A DNA stretch of 64,000 nucleotides from Meiothermus cerbereus DSM 11376 (GCF_000620065.1 NZ_JHVI01000001.1:180209-244208), one strand, 5' to 3'; positions 42,785 through 51,850 are shown, counted from the stretch's first letter. The notes: generated by a model not told the origin, from the letters alone. Numbers and translations are program-made.

Positions 42785-44248
42785 CTATCGGCGCAACTCA
42801 AAGTAGGTCTCGGCCAGGGGAATGCCCGCGTAGGAGACCGTGGTCTTGTACTGGCCGGTGCCCCAGCTGGAGCCGGTCTTGAGGTTGAAGATGTAGTGCC
42901 CACTGTCGGGGTCGTAGCGCCAGGCCGTGGAACCGGCGCTGAAGTCATCCGAGGTGGTTTGTTCGTAGGTTTCGGTGGCAGCGCCCGTGTTGACGAGCTT
43001 CAGCCGCAGGCCAGCAGCCAGGTCGGTGGCGGGGGTGCCATCCGCGTAGCGGGGCGGATAGAACTTGTGGGGGATGGTGGAGCCGCGCTTGTGGGCGCTG
43101 TAAGGCGCGACCTCCCGCAGCGGCGGCAGGAACCCTACCCCACTGGTATTCAGGCCCACAAACACGTTAAACGAGACCGGCGCGCTGGTGTTGGGGCTGG
43201 GATAGGCCGAGGAGTCGGTGGCCGTGCAGCTTACGGTGGTCAGGCTTCCAATGGCTAGCGTGCTGCCGTCGGCCGGAGTGCACTGGATGCTTACCAGAGG
43301 CGAGACATTGTTCACGTCGGTGGCCGTAATGCCCAGCCCCGCAATGTCCAGCACCGCGCCGTGGATGTTGGCCGCAATCAGGTTGACCTGGCCGGTGGGC
43401 ACCCCCGAGAACACCGGAGGGGTGGTGTCTTGTACATTCACCTTAAAGCTGCCGCTGGCCGAAAGCCCACTCGAGTCGGTTACGGAGCAGTTCACCGTGG
43501 TCTGGCCCAGCGGGAAGGTGCTGCCGCTGGCAGGGGTACAACTCACCACGCTGCTCAGGTCGCCATCCTGCTGGTCGGTGGCGGTAACGACATAGTTCAC
43601 TACGGCCCCTGCACTGCTGGTGGCTTCGGCGGTGATGTCGGCGGGTAAGGTTAGCGATGGCGGGGTGTTGGGTGCGGCGCAGGCGCTGAAGGCCACGTGG
43701 ATGGTGACATTACCACCCGAAGTATTCAAGGCCGCCGGCGCGCTGGTACTCACGTTGAAGGGCACAATGGTGAAACTGCTGGTTCCTGTACCGCCACCGC
43801 TGGTATTCCTCAGGGTAACCGTAACGGCCCTGGTAGTGGGCGAATCGGTCGCCGCTCGAGCGGGCACGTGGACGGTAACCGGAGCCGAGCCCGCCCAGGC
43901 CGTTCCGTTATATGTCCAGACCGTATTAACCTGGAAGCTCGCAGGGTTTGCCTGCCTCCCGGTAATCGTGTACGTGATGGTTACGGTCTCGTCGGGGAAG
44001 GTGGTGCAGTTCTGGCCGTTGAGGCTCACCGGCGTGGTGCTGGAGCCACCCAGGCTGGCGCTTGCCGCGAGGTCGGACAGGGGGCGCACCCCTGGGGCCC
44101 GTAGGGCAGGGGCCGGGGCGGGAATCCCTTCGGTAACAACGAGTTCGGTGGGGCCGGCCTCGAGGGCGGGTTGGCTATTGCAGGCGACCAAAATACCCAC
44201 TGCGCCTACAAGGAGACCAAGGCGCTGGACTACCAACTTCCAATCCAT
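42785..44248 (-). CDS. HYR-domain surface lipoprotein with PxKF-like C-terminus
   Basis: This 487-residue exported protein has a lipoprotein signal with lipobox LVAC (Cys23). The body is Thr/Ser/Ala/Val-rich: an N-terminal region with a beta-rich segment, then two HYR-type Ig-like repeats (about 195-275 and 280-365, each with CTPA/CSVTD or CTPAD/CTATD cysteine pairs) and a C-terminal PxKF-like module (KRGSTIPHKFYPP). Such proteins are cell-surface adhesion or matrix modules. CAGGAGG lies 5 bases before the ATG. It stands alone and ends at a terminator. Confidence 0.85.
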   Translation of the reverse strand: MDWKLVVQRLGLLVGAVGILVACNSQPALEAGPTELVVTEGIPAPAPALRAPGVRPLSDLAASASLGGSSTTPVSLNGQNCTTFPDETVTITYTITGRQANPASFQVNTVWTYNGTAWAGSAPVTVHVPARAATDSPTTRAVTVTLRNTSGGGTGTSSFTIVPFNVSTSAPAALNTSGGNVTIHVAFSACAAPNTPPSLTLPADITAEATSSAGAVVNYVVTATDQQDGDLSSVVSCTPASGSTFPLGQTTVNCSVTDSSGLSASGSFKVNVQDTTPPVFSGVPTGQVNLIAANIHGAVLDIAGLGITATDVNNVSPLVSIQCTPADGSTLAIGSLTTVSCTATDSSAYPSPNTSAPVSFNVFVGLNTSGVGFLPPLREVAPYSAHKRGSTIPHKFYPPRYADGTPATDLAAGLRLKLVNTGAATETYEQTTSDDFSAGSTAWRYDPDSGHYIFNLKTGSSWGTGQYKTTVSYAGIPLAETYFELRR

Positions 44249-44555
44249 ACTATCCTCCTGAGGTATGTCCTCATTGGCATAAAAACACAGCGTGGTAAAC
44301 CCGAGATTAACACGTTACTCACGTTACGCTTAAGATACGCACATCTGTTGCTGAGCAAAGGTTCGAAAATTTGCTCAAAACTCAAAACTATTAGTTATTT
44401 AGAATGTATTCAGTGTAACGCTACATCGTTAAGCCAAGACCGCTCTTTTGTAACAGAACAAGCGAAAAGTGCGCCTATGTAGCACTTCACTTGAAAGCCC
44501 CTTTGTGGGGGCATCTACTCAGCTACCGTGTAATTCTGGAGCAGTGCTCTACTGG
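44249..44555. other. AT-rich regulatory region upstream of the lipoprotein gene
   Basis: No gene was found in these 307 bases, which are clearly more AT-rich than their surroundings. They hold direct ACGTTAC repeats (around 44318-44332) and a perfect inverted repeat TGAGCAAA-N10-TTTGCTCA at 44352-44377, which could be an operator. No terminator could be assigned to the ATPase gene downstream. Confidence 0.4.
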
Positions 44556-45299
44556 TCACAAACGCCCAGCCTCGATGATGCTCGCCAAAAACTGCTGGGT
44601 GCGTTCGTGCTGGGGGTGGGTAAAAATCTGCTCGGGGGGGCCTTCCTCGTGCACCACCCCCCCGTACATGAAGCAGACCTTGCTGGCTACCTCCCTGGCA
44701 AAGCCCATCTCGTGGGTGGCCAGAATCATGGTCATGCCCTCTTTGGCCAGCTCGCGCAAGAGGTTCAGCACCTCCGAGACCAGCTCGGGGTCGAGGGCCG
44801 AGGTGATCTCGTCCAGCAGTAAAAGCATGGGTTCCATGGCCAGGGCCCGCACAATGGCAACGCGCTGCTGCTGTCCCCCGGAAAGCTGGTCGGGGTAGGC
44901 CTGGGCCTTGTGCTCGAGGCCAATCCGCTTCAACAGGGCCAGGGCTTTGGCCTGGGCTTCGGCCTCGGGCATCCGCAGCACCTGGGTGGGGGCCAGGGTG
45001 ATGTTCTGCAGCACGGTCATGTGGGGGAACAGGTTGAAGCTTTGAAACACGATCCCCACATCGCGCCTAAGCGCGTTCAGGTCTACCCCAGGCCCGGTAA
45101 TGCGGTCGCCGTGGAGGCGAATCTCGCCCTCTTGAATTTCCTCGAGGCCATTGATGCAGCGCAAGAGCGTAGACTTGCCGCAGCCCGAAGGCCCGATCAA
45201 GCAGACCACCTGGTGCTCCTCCACGCTCAGGTTAATGCCCCGCAGCACCTCGTTGGAGCCAAAGCGCTTGTGCACGTTGCGGATTTCCAAAAAGCTCAT
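44556..45299 (-). CDS. Polar amino acid ABC transporter ATP-binding protein (GlnQ-like)
   Basis: This 247-residue ATPase belongs to the polar amino acid uptake class. Walker A is GPSGCGKSTLL, the Q-loop is GIVFQSFNLFPHMTVLQN, the signature LSGGQQQRVAI and Walker B LLLLDEITSALDP; the H-loop is LATHEMGFA. It energises the permease encoded just upstream (32 bases gap). The solute-binding protein gene is not in the window, so the substrate (Glu, Gln, Arg or His class) is unresolved. Confidence 0.93.
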   Translation of the reverse strand: MSFLEIRNVHKRFGSNEVLRGINLSVEEHQVVCLIGPSGCGKSTLLRCINGLEEIQEGEIRLHGDRITGPGVDLNALRRDVGIVFQSFNLFPHMTVLQNITLAPTQVLRMPEAEAQAKALALLKRIGLEHKAQAYPDQLSGGQQQRVAIVRALAMEPMLLLLDEITSALDPELVSEVLNLLRELAKEGMTMILATHEMGFAREVASKVCFMYGGVVHEEGPPEQIFTHPQHERTQQFLASIIEAGRL

Positions 45300-45331
45300 A
45301 GGTTTTCTCCCTGGGCCGGTAGACTACCCGG

Positions 45332-46435
45332 CTACGAACCCTGCCGGAAGCGGGCCCGGTCGCGCTCCACCAGCCGATCCACCAGGCGGGTCTGGGGGAT
45401 GGTAATCAGGATAAAAAGAATGGCTACGGTGGTCACGGCGGACAGGTTGAAATCGTTGGAGGCGATGATGCGGGCCTGGTTGAAGGCATCAATCACCCCC
45501 ACCACGTTCACCAGGGCGGTGTCTTTTTGCATCCCGATGAAGTTGTTGAGCAAGGGCGGGATGATGCGCCGCACCGCCTGGGGCACCACCACAAAACGCA
45601 GGGTCTGGCCATAGGAAAGGCCCAGGCTGCGGGCTGCGGCCCACTGGCTGGGGTGGATGCTCTCGAGGCCGGCCCGGTAGACCTCGGCCATGTAGGCCCC
45701 GTAGGTCAGGGTCAGGGCCAGCACCGCCAGGGCCTCTAAGGGCAGGTTGCGGAAAAAGCCGATGCCGGTCAGGGGCAGACCAAAGCCGATCAGATAGATC
45801 ACGATGATGGAGGGCAGGCTCAGAAAGGCATCGGTATAGAAGGTGGCAATAAAGCGGATGGGCTGGGCCGGTTTGCCCGGCAGGAGCTTGGCGATGGCCA
45901 CCACCAGGCCCCAGACCAGGGAAAGCACCCCGGCGAACAAGAAGATGAGCACGTTGACCCCAAAGGCCTGCAGGATGAGGCCAAAGGAGTTGCGGATGAG
46001 CTCGAGCTGAAAAAAAGTTCGCCCCACGGCCACGTTGTTGGCGATAAAAAACAACACCAACAGCAAAAACAACACCAGCGCCCCTGCATAGCCCAGGGTA
46101 AACCAGGCCCAGGTGTGGGCTTCCGCGCTGTGTACCCTGGCTAAAACCAGGTTTTCGCTCTGCAGGGCCCGCCGGGCCGCCCGGGCCTGCGCAAGGCTGC
46201 GGGTCGCCACCAGCAGCAGCCCCAGGGGCATTAGCGCAACCAGTACCAGCAAGGCATCGGCCCAAAGCGCCTGGAAGTTGTTGGCGGTCATGGTCTTTTT
46301 CACCGCCCACATTACCCAGCCCGTAGCCAGCAGCAACATAACAGCCAGGAACAGGGCCAGTAAGGCGAAACCAGAGCCGTCCCTGGGTGGGATGGGCTTG
46401 CGTCGCCGCACCTCTTTATGGTTCATCTCAGCCAT
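45332..46435 (-). CDS. Polar amino acid ABC transporter permease (HisM/GlnP family)
   Basis: This 367-residue permease is about 130 residues longer than the usual single permease. The extra N-terminal part has two or three membrane segments (FALLALFLAVMLLLATGWVM, LLVLVALMPLGLLLVAT) and a helical linker; the C-terminal half holds the transporter core with the EAA loop YRAGLESIHPSQWAAARSLGL. One gene probably forms the homodimeric membrane channel with the ATPase encoded after it. Both ATG 46435 and ATG 46426 are possible starts; neither has a good ribosome-binding site. Confidence 0.9.
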   Translation of the reverse strand: MAEMNHKEVRRRKPIPPRDGSGFALLALFLAVMLLLATGWVMWAVKKTMTANNFQALWADALLVLVALMPLGLLLVATRSLAQARAARRALQSENLVLARVHSAEAHTWAWFTLGYAGALVLFLLLVLFFIANNVAVGRTFFQLELIRNSFGLILQAFGVNVLIFLFAGVLSLVWGLVVAIAKLLPGKPAQPIRFIATFYTDAFLSLPSIIVIYLIGFGLPLTGIGFFRNLPLEALAVLALTLTYGAYMAEVYRAGLESIHPSQWAAARSLGLSYGQTLRFVVVPQAVRRIIPPLLNNFIGMQKDTALVNVVGVIDAFNQARIIASNDFNLSAVTTVAILFILITIPQTRLVDRLVERDRARFRQGS

Positions 46436-46531
46436 GAATAAGTGATTTTACCCCCAAAAATTGAAAGCGCCTCCATACGCGCCCTGCTAGGAGATTCAAA
46501 CACCCCTCAATCAAGGGGCACAATCAAAGAT

Positions 46532-46557
46532 ACTCCGAGGGCTTGCACCCCCGGAGT
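46532..46557 (-). terminator. Possible terminator of the ribosomal operon
   Basis: ACTCCGAGGG and CCCCCGGAGT pair with one mismatch and a 6-base loop, about 90 bases after the rplQ stop. A second hairpin CCCCT-N6-AGGGG is at 46504-46519. Neither has a clean T-run, so assignment is weak. Confidence 0.4.
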
Positions 46558-46644
46558 TCGCTTGTTCCGCACAGGAGCGTGCCGGTTTTGCCAGGCTCGG
46601 CTTTGTAGCTCTCGGACAACGAGAAGTTGTTTCCGAAAAACGCT

Positions 46645-47127
46645 CTAAACCAGCTCAACCACGGCCAGTTGCGTACCATCACCCCGGCGACGCTCGGCCA
46701 GCTTGAGCACGCGGGTATAGCCACCCGGACGGTCGGCATATTTGGGGGCAATTTCCTCGAAAAGCTTGTTTACCAGCTCGGGGTCGTGCAGGTCGCGCAA
46801 CAGCAAGCGGCGCAGGTGGTTGCGCCGGGCGTAGGCCGCCAGCTCTTCCGGGGTAGCCATGCGCTCGCCTTCTTTGAGGGGGAGCTCCTGGCCGTTTTTA
46901 TCCCTGCGCTTGGTAAAGCGAACACCTTCGGGCACGGTCAGGGTAGGCGCTTTCTTGGCGGTGGTAATCAGGCTATCCAGGTAGCCCGCAAGCTCCTTGG
47001 CTTTAGGAATGGTGGTTACGATTCGGCCATTCTCCGAAAGCAGCAGGCTTTTGGCAAGGTTGCGGAACAGGGCCACGCGGTGCGAGGAGTTCCGATTGAG
47101 TTTTCTTCCAGCTTTCTGGTGACGCAT
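46645..47127 (-). CDS. rplQ: 50S ribosomal protein L17, with internal insertion
   Basis: This 160-residue L17 is about 40 residues longer than the Thermus thermophilus protein (118). The ends align well ([27 protein letters not shown]), but residues about 59-103, charged and starting [19 protein letters not shown], are inserted between [13 protein letters not shown] and [11 protein letters not shown]. The insertion falls between two conserved helices. AAGGAG precedes the ATG. It is the last gene of the cluster. Confidence 0.96.
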   Translation of the reverse strand: MRHQKAGRKLNRNSSHRVALFRNLAKSLLLSENGRIVTTIPKAKELAGYLDSLITTAKKAPTLTVPEGVRFTKRRDKNGQELPLKEGERMATPEELAAYARRNHLRRLLLRDLHDPELVNKLFEEIAPKYADRPGGYTRVLKLAERRRGDGTQLAVVELV

Positions 47128-47141
47128 GAATCTCTCCTTAG

Positions 47142-47214
47142 GAGAGGTCTCAGGTCGTAGGTCTCAGGTCTATGGGTCTTGTTGAACCTGCGACTTTCGA
47201 CTTGCGACCTGCGA
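47142..47214. repeat. Short tandem repeats between rplQ and rpoA
   Basis: GGTCTCAGGTCGTA/GGTCTCAGGTCTAT, then CGACTTTCGACTTGCGACCTGCGACCT variants fill nearly the whole gap. The unit differs from the GGCTAT-type repeats elsewhere. Confidence 0.7.
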
Positions 47215-47216
47215 CC

Positions 47217-48182
47217 TCAGTCTTTCATTACCAGCCCGTGTTGGGCCAGGCAGTCTTTGATTTCCTGTAGGCTGCGGTCGCCAATGCCCGGAACTCGCTT
47301 GAGTTCCTTCTCTGATAGGGCCAGCAGACTTTCTACGCTCTCGATACCCTCTTCTTTGAGGTTGTGCAAAACGCGGGTGGTCAGGCCCAGGTCATCCAGG
47401 GTCAGACCAACCCCTTTGGCTGGTGCTGCTGCAGGGGGCGTAGGCGCAGGGGCCGCTGGCGTGGGCGCAGGGGTGCTCTTGGGCTCCACCCGCATGACCG
47501 GCGACTGGTCGAAGAAGCCCAGTTGCTCGCGCAGGATGGCTACCGCTTGTTGCAGCACGTCCATGGGCGAAACCGCACCATTGGTCCAGATACGCAGGGT
47601 TAGCTTGTCCAGGTCGGTACGCTGGCCCAGGCGGGTATCCTCGACCTGGTAGGCCACCCGGCGCACGGGCGAGTAGAGGGCATCTACCGGGATCGAGGAA
47701 ATGCGGTCTTTGATACCGTGCTTTTCCGCCGGAACATAGCCCACACCTTCATCTACCCGAATTTCCATTACCAGCTTGCCCTTGTCTTCCAGGGTAGCGA
47801 TGTACTGGTCGGGGTTGACAATTTCCGCATCGGGGGGGCACTCGAGGTCCCGGGCGTAAATCACCTTGGGACCGCTGGCGCGCAGGGTAAGGGTCTTGGG
47901 ACCCGTACCGGGGTTGGCAAAGCGTACCACGAGCTCTTTGAGGTTGAGGATAAGCTGGATGGCATCTTCCTTTACCCCTGGAATGGTAGAGAACTCGTGC
48001 AGCACATCTTCGATGTAGACGCTAGTAACTGCTGTACCGGGAATCGAGGAGAGCAAAATTCGGCGCAAGGGGTTACCCAGGGTTACGCCGAAACCCCGCT
48101 CGAGGGGCTCGAGCACAAACTCACCGTAATTGCCGTCAATGCGGGCGTTAAAAACGGGGGCTTTGGTCTTGGTGGTTTCCAA
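47217..48182 (-). CDS. rpoA: DNA-directed RNA polymerase subunit alpha
   Basis: This 321-residue subunit dimerises to nucleate RNA polymerase assembly. The N-terminal domain has FVLEPLERGFGVTLGNPLRRILLSS-type sequence, and the C-terminal domain has the helix-hairpin-helix LDDLGLTTRVLHNLKEEGIESV. The linker (about 232-256) is a Pro/Ala-rich tract, longer than in Thermus. A ribosome-binding site (GGAGGTAATTT, complement of 48183-48195) precedes the ATG. Confidence 0.98.
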   Translation of the reverse strand: METTKTKAPVFNARIDGNYGEFVLEPLERGFGVTLGNPLRRILLSSIPGTAVTSVYIEDVLHEFSTIPGVKEDAIQLILNLKELVVRFANPGTGPKTLTLRASGPKVIYARDLECPPDAEIVNPDQYIATLEDKGKLVMEIRVDEGVGYVPAEKHGIKDRISSIPVDALYSPVRRVAYQVEDTRLGQRTDLDKLTLRIWTNGAVSPMDVLQQAVAILREQLGFFDQSPVMRVEPKSTPAPTPAAPAPTPPAAAPAKGVGLTLDDLGLTTRVLHNLKEEGIESVESLLALSEKELKRVPGIGDRSLQEIKDCLAQHGLVMKD

Positions 48183-48202
48183 AATTACCTCCTCCGGAGG
48201 TG

Positions 48203-48270
48203 CTAGTAGCTGATAGCTAATGGCTCTTAGCGGTTTTGCTATCGGCTATCGGCTATCGGCTATGAGCCAC
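48203..48270. repeat. Degenerate GGCTAT repeats between rpoA and rpsD
   Basis: Four near-perfect CTATCGG units at 48239-48263 and variants AGCTGATAGC and GCTAATGGCTCTTAGC on their left. They lie inside a single transcription unit for essential genes. Confidence 0.75.
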
Positions 48271-48273
48271 GGA

Positions 48274-48891
48274 CTATCGGGAATAGAACTCGATCACAAG
48301 CTGCTCGTTCACCGGCAACGAGAGCATTTCCCGCTCTGGAACGCGCAAGAAGCGCCCGGTCATGGTGTCGGCGTTGAACTCCAGCCAGGGGAAGCTCTTG
48401 CGGTTCTTGAAGCGCTCAACGTTTTGCACGATGAAGTCAATCTTCTTGGCCTTCTCCGAGACCTTGATTTCGTCCCCCTGGCGCAAACGATAGCCGGGAA
48501 TGTTCACCCGCTTGCCGTTGACCAAAATGTGCCCGTGCCGCACGAACTGCCGGGCTTGGCGGCGGGTAGAGGCGATGCCCATACGGAAAACCACGTTATC
48601 CAGACGGCTCTCGAGCAACTGCAGGAACACCGTACCGGTCACGCCCTTCTTGCGGCTGGCTTCCTCGAAGAGGTTGCGGAACTGGGTTTCCGACACATCG
48701 TAGATGAAGCGCAGCTTTTGCTTCTCGCGCAAGCGCACGGCAAAGTCGGAGGGGCGGCCCCGGCGCTTCTGGCCGTGCTGGCCCGGCGCATAGGGACGGC
48801 GATCCAGGTACTTTTGAACTTTTTCAGTCTCGGCTACGTTCACCCCAAGGTGACGTGCCACTTTTACGATTGGCCCTCTATAACGACCCAT
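48274..48891 (-). CDS. rpsD: 30S ribosomal protein S4, zinc-free form
   Basis: This 205-residue protein binds 16S rRNA early in 30S assembly. The S4 domain is clear ([36 protein letters not shown]). The N-terminal zinc site that has four Cys in Thermus thermophilus is absent: residues 1-45 ([20 protein letters not shown]...) contain no Cys. ATG 48891 follows GGAGGAGAAG; the longer frame upstream is leader. Confidence 0.97.
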   Translation of the reverse strand: MGRYRGPIVKVARHLGVNVAETEKVQKYLDRRPYAPGQHGQKRRGRPSDFAVRLREKQKLRFIYDVSETQFRNLFEEASRKKGVTGTVFLQLLESRLDNVVFRMGIASTRRQARQFVRHGHILVNGKRVNIPGYRLRQGDEIKVSEKAKKIDFIVQNVERFKNRKSFPWLEFNADTMTGRFLRVPEREMLSLPVNEQLVIEFYSR

Positions 48892-48997
48892 TCTCTTCTC
48901 CTCCATCGGCCAGAAAGGCTTTTCATAGCTTTCCCAACCGGGTTCCCAGGATCTGGGGGGTGAAGCAGGGAACCAAAGTTTCACCCCAGCAAACGAA

Positions 48998-49399
48998 CTA
49001 AACGGTCTTACGGAACTTTTTACGAGGACGGCAGCCGTTGTGCGGCGTGGGGGTGTCGTCCACAATGGAGCGCACCTGAAGCCCGCTGGCTTGCAGTGCC
49101 CGGATGGCCTGTTCGCGGCCCGCGCCGGTTCCCCGCACCACCACCTCCACGCTGTTCATCCCAAAGCCCTGGGCTTTTTTGGCCGCATCCATGGCCGCTA
49201 GCTGGGCGGCATAGGGCGTGCCCTTGCGGCTGCCTTTATAGCCAATCACCCCACCTGACGACCAGGTAACGGGATGCCCATTGGTATCGGTGATGGTCAC
49301 GATGGTGTTGTTGTAGGAGGCGTGAATATACGCCTTGCCCATCGTAACCTGACGTTTGACTTTTTTCTTGCGACTAGTTGCAGACTTTTTCTCGGCCAT
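48998..49399 (-). CDS. rpsK: 30S ribosomal protein S11
   Basis: This 133-residue platform protein has [34 protein letters not shown] and the C-terminal [20 protein letters not shown]. The lysine-rich start is normal. GAGGAG lies 4-5 bases before the ATG. 106 bases separate it from rpsD and 153 from rpsM, longer gaps than usual for this operon. Confidence 0.98.
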   Translation of the reverse strand: MAEKKSATSRKKKVKRQVTMGKAYIHASYNNTIVTITDTNGHPVTWSSGGVIGYKGSRKGTPYAAQLAAMDAAKKAQGFGMNSVEVVVRGTGAGREQAIRALQASGLQVRSIVDDTPTPHNGCRPRKKFRKTV

Positions 49400-49552
49400 A
49401 CTCTCCTCGCATTTGCCCCACGGTAAATTAGGGGTGGAGCCCTATCAGGAGTCTCAACTGGCGTGTACACAATGCGCGGTTGCGCATCTACGTTCCAGCT
49501 TTGTTCGGTAGTGTAAAAATCACTGGAGCCACTACCCAAGCCCCAGGAGCCC

Positions 49553-49933
49553 TTATTTGCGGGGCGCCTTCTTCTTGCCGGCCACAGTCTTGCGGGGACC
49601 TTTGCGGGTGCGGGCATTGGTGCGGGTACGCTGTCCACGTACGGGCAGCCCACGGCGGTGCCGCAGTCCGCGGTAGCAACCAATGTCCATCAAGCGCTTG
49701 ATGTTGCTTGCCACTTCGGCGCGCAGTTCACCCTCGAGCTTGTAGGTGTTTTCCACAAACTCACGCAAACGGGCTACTTCGGCCTCGGTCAGGTCTTTGA
49801 CACGGGTAGCCGGATTAACGTTGGTGGCAGCCAGAGCTTCTTTCGCGCGGGCGGGGCCCACCCCATACACGTAAGTCAGGGCAATGTCCACACGCTTATT
49901 CCGGGGGATTTCTACACCAGAAATACGAGCCAT
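49553..49933 (-). CDS. rpsM: 30S ribosomal protein S13
   Basis: This 126-residue head protein contacts tRNA and the 50S subunit. It begins [25 protein letters not shown] and has [33 protein letters not shown] basic C-terminus. AAAGGAGGTG provides a strong ribosome-binding site. Confidence 0.98.
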   Translation of the reverse strand: MARISGVEIPRNKRVDIALTYVYGVGPARAKEALAATNVNPATRVKDLTEAEVARLREFVENTYKLEGELRAEVASNIKRLMDIGCYRGLRHRRGLPVRGQRTRTNARTRKGPRKTVAGKKKAPRK

Positions 49934-49954
49934 TCATTCACCTCCTTTCTACGG

Positions 49955-50068
49955 TCAACCTTGACGCTGCTTGTGGGTGGGGTCTTCGCAAATCACGTAG
50001 ACGCGACCGTGCCGTTTGATGACCTTGCACTTGTCGCACATCTTCTTGACCGAGGTACGCACTTTCAT
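49955..50068 (-). CDS. rpmJ: 50S ribosomal protein L36 (zinc form)
   Basis: This 37-residue protein ([15 protein letters not shown] at the start) keeps all four zinc ligands: CDKC, Cys in VICED and His in PTHK. It is the zinc form even though S4 and S14 in the same operon are zinc-free. It lies between infA and rpsM as in most bacteria, 22 bases before rpsM. TAAGGAG precedes the ATG. Confidence 0.96.
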   Translation of the reverse strand: MKVRTSVKKMCDKCKVIKRHGRVYVICEDPTHKQRQG

Positions 50069-50131
50069 GGTTTCTCCTTAAGAAAAAGGGATTTTGAGCC
50101 TTGTGTCAGACCAGGAACGCTCGCCAGATGG

Positions 50132-50350
50132 TCACCTTCTGTAAACTATCCGGCCCCGGCTGGGGTCGTAGGGGGTAATTTCAACCACCACCCGATCACC
50201 GGGCAGAATACGGATGTAGTTCATCCGCATCTTGCCAGAGATGTAGCAGAGGATTTCAGGACCGTTATCAAGCTGAACCCGGAAAGTAGTGTTGGGCAGA
50301 GCCTCACTAACGACTCCTTCGGCGCGAATTGTATCTTTTTCCTTGGCCAA
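50132..50350 (-). CDS. infA: Translation initiation factor IF-1
   Basis: This 72-residue OB-fold protein occupies the 30S A site during initiation. It has [42 protein letters not shown] and SRGRIVYR. The ATG follows a GGAGGAG sequence. Confidence 0.98.
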   Translation of the reverse strand: MAKEKDTIRAEGVVSEALPNTTFRVQLDNGPEILCYISGKMRMNYIRILPGDRVVVEITPYDPSRGRIVYRR

Positions 50351-50376
50351 GCATCTCCTCCTAGCGCGAATCCTGG

Positions 50377-51168
50377 CTACTGTTCCACCGGCACAGCTTT
50401 CTGGCTCCCCGTCAAGAGGCGAGGGCCAGAATCGGTAATCAGCACCGTGTTTTCGTAGTGGGCCGCCAGGTTGCCTTTACCAACCGTGGCCGTCCAACCA
50501 TCCGCCAATATTACCATCTTGGCGGGGTATAAAGCAACCATTGGCTCAAGCGCCAGGGTCATGCCGGGGCGCAGCTTGGGACCCTTACCGGGTTCGCCAT
50601 AGTTGGGCACCTGGGGGTCTTCGTGAAGCTCACGTCCCACGCCATGCCCCACCATCTCCCGAATGCACCAAAGCCCGTGCCGCCGTTCGACAAAATCCTG
50701 CACCGCTGACGCCACATCGCCAATGCGCTTGCCCGGTTGCAACAGTTCAAAACCCACCCAGAAGGCCTCTTCGGTAACGCGCATCAGGCGCTCGGCCTCG
50801 GGCGAGACCTTGCCGATGGCGTAGGTTCGGGCCATGTCGGTGGTATAGCCCTCGTAGGTAAAGAGAAAATCTATCTTCAAGAGTTCCCCTTCCCGCAAAG
50901 GGCGTTTGGAAGGAAAGCCATGCACCACCACATCGTCGATGGACATGCAGGTCGCGCTGGGGAAGGGCACCGTACCGCCCGCACGGTAACCGATCTGTGG
51001 CGCCTGACCACCCACCCTTTCAATCGCTCGAAGGATCATCTGGTCGAGCTCGAGGGTACTCACCCCAGGGCGGATATGGGGCTCCACCTCGGCAAAAATG
51101 GCGGTATGAAGCTGACCTGTTTTGGTCATCTTCTCAATTTCCCAGGGCGATTTTATGTGGATAGCCAT
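50377..51168 (-). CDS. map: Methionine aminopeptidase type I
   Basis: This 263-residue metalloprotease removes the initiator Met. The metal ligands are seen in order: Asp in [16 protein letters not shown] (two), His in [12 protein letters not shown], Glu in LALEPMV, Glu in HYENTVLIT. No N-terminal zinc-finger extension is present (class Ia). It stands 31 bases after adk and 26 before infA. Confidence 0.97.
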   Translation of the reverse strand: MAIHIKSPWEIEKMTKTGQLHTAIFAEVEPHIRPGVSTLELDQMILRAIERVGGQAPQIGYRAGGTVPFPSATCMSIDDVVVHGFPSKRPLREGELLKIDFLFTYEGYTTDMARTYAIGKVSPEAERLMRVTEEAFWVGFELLQPGKRIGDVASAVQDFVERRHGLWCIREMVGHGVGRELHEDPQVPNYGEPGKGPKLRPGMTLALEPMVALYPAKMVILADGWTATVGKGNLAAHYENTVLITDSGPRLLTGSQKAVPVEQ

Positions 51169-51199
51169 ATGAGATTCCCCAGCAAAACAGCCCTAAGGC

Positions 51200-51775
51200 T
51201 TAAGAGGCCCGAACGCCGAGCGCCTCCTGAATAGCCTGGTACACCTCGTCCACCCTGCCCAACCCGTTGATTTCCTTGAGATATCCGGTCTTTTGGTAGT
51301 AGTCCACCAGAGGCTGGGTTTTCTGGCGGTACTCCACCATGCGGGCCCGAATGGTGTTTTCGTTATCGTCCGAACGGCCCTCTTCCAGGGCCCGCCCCAA
51401 AAGCCTGCGAACCAGCTCTTCTTCCGGCGCCGTTACAAGCAGCACACCCAGGAGGCGAATCTTGCGTTCGGCCAGCAATCGGTCGAGGGCCTCAGCCTGA
51501 GCTAGGGTACGGGGAAACCCGTCAAAAATGACCCTGGGGTCAGACATTTCGGCCAGCTCTTCAGCAATCAGGCCCAGAATAATCTCGTCAGGCACTAGCT
51601 TTCCAGCCTCCATCAAAGGCTTGGCTTGCTGCCCCAGTTCGGTACCTCTGGCCACGTGACTACGGAGGATATCACCTGTAGATAGCTGGCGAAACCCCAT
51701 CTCATTCGCCAAGCGCTTGGCCTGGGTACCCTTGCCCGCCCCCGGGGGGCCCAAAAAAATCACCGCCTCTGCCAC
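51200..51775 (-). CDS. adk: Adenylate kinase
   Basis: This 191-residue enzyme equilibrates AMP, ADP and ATP. The P-loop is FLGPPGAGKGTQ, the AMP site STGDILRSHV and VIFDGFPRTLAQ. The lid is the short or zinc-free type. Of three in-frame starts (TTG 51781, GTG 51778, GTG 51775), 51775 is taken because it lies 6 bases after AAGGAGG. Confidence 0.97.
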   Translation of the reverse strand: MAEAVIFLGPPGAGKGTQAKRLANEMGFRQLSTGDILRSHVARGTELGQQAKPLMEAGKLVPDEIILGLIAEELAEMSDPRVIFDGFPRTLAQAEALDRLLAERKIRLLGVLLVTAPEEELVRRLLGRALEEGRSDDNENTIRARMVEYRQKTQPLVDYYQKTGYLKEINGLGRVDEVYQAIQEALGVRAS

Positions 51776-51817
51776 CACCAACCTCCTTATCGCGGCTCAC
51801 TATTGAAGACCGCTCTA

Positions 51818-51850
51818 TACCGGATTCGACAGGATCATCTTCGGCTCACA
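51818..51850. repeat. Fragment related to the MITE-like element
   Basis: TATACCGGATTC-N4-GGATCATCTTC resembles the left end of the element at 14627 (ATACCGGATTC-N5-GATAATCTTC). It lies in the 83-base gap between secY and adk. The right end was not found. Confidence 0.45.

Noticed and set aside
49297..49683. Open frames overlapping rpsM and rpsK on the same strand
   Set aside because: They run in other frames across the intergenic gap and lack any ribosomal or other family signature.
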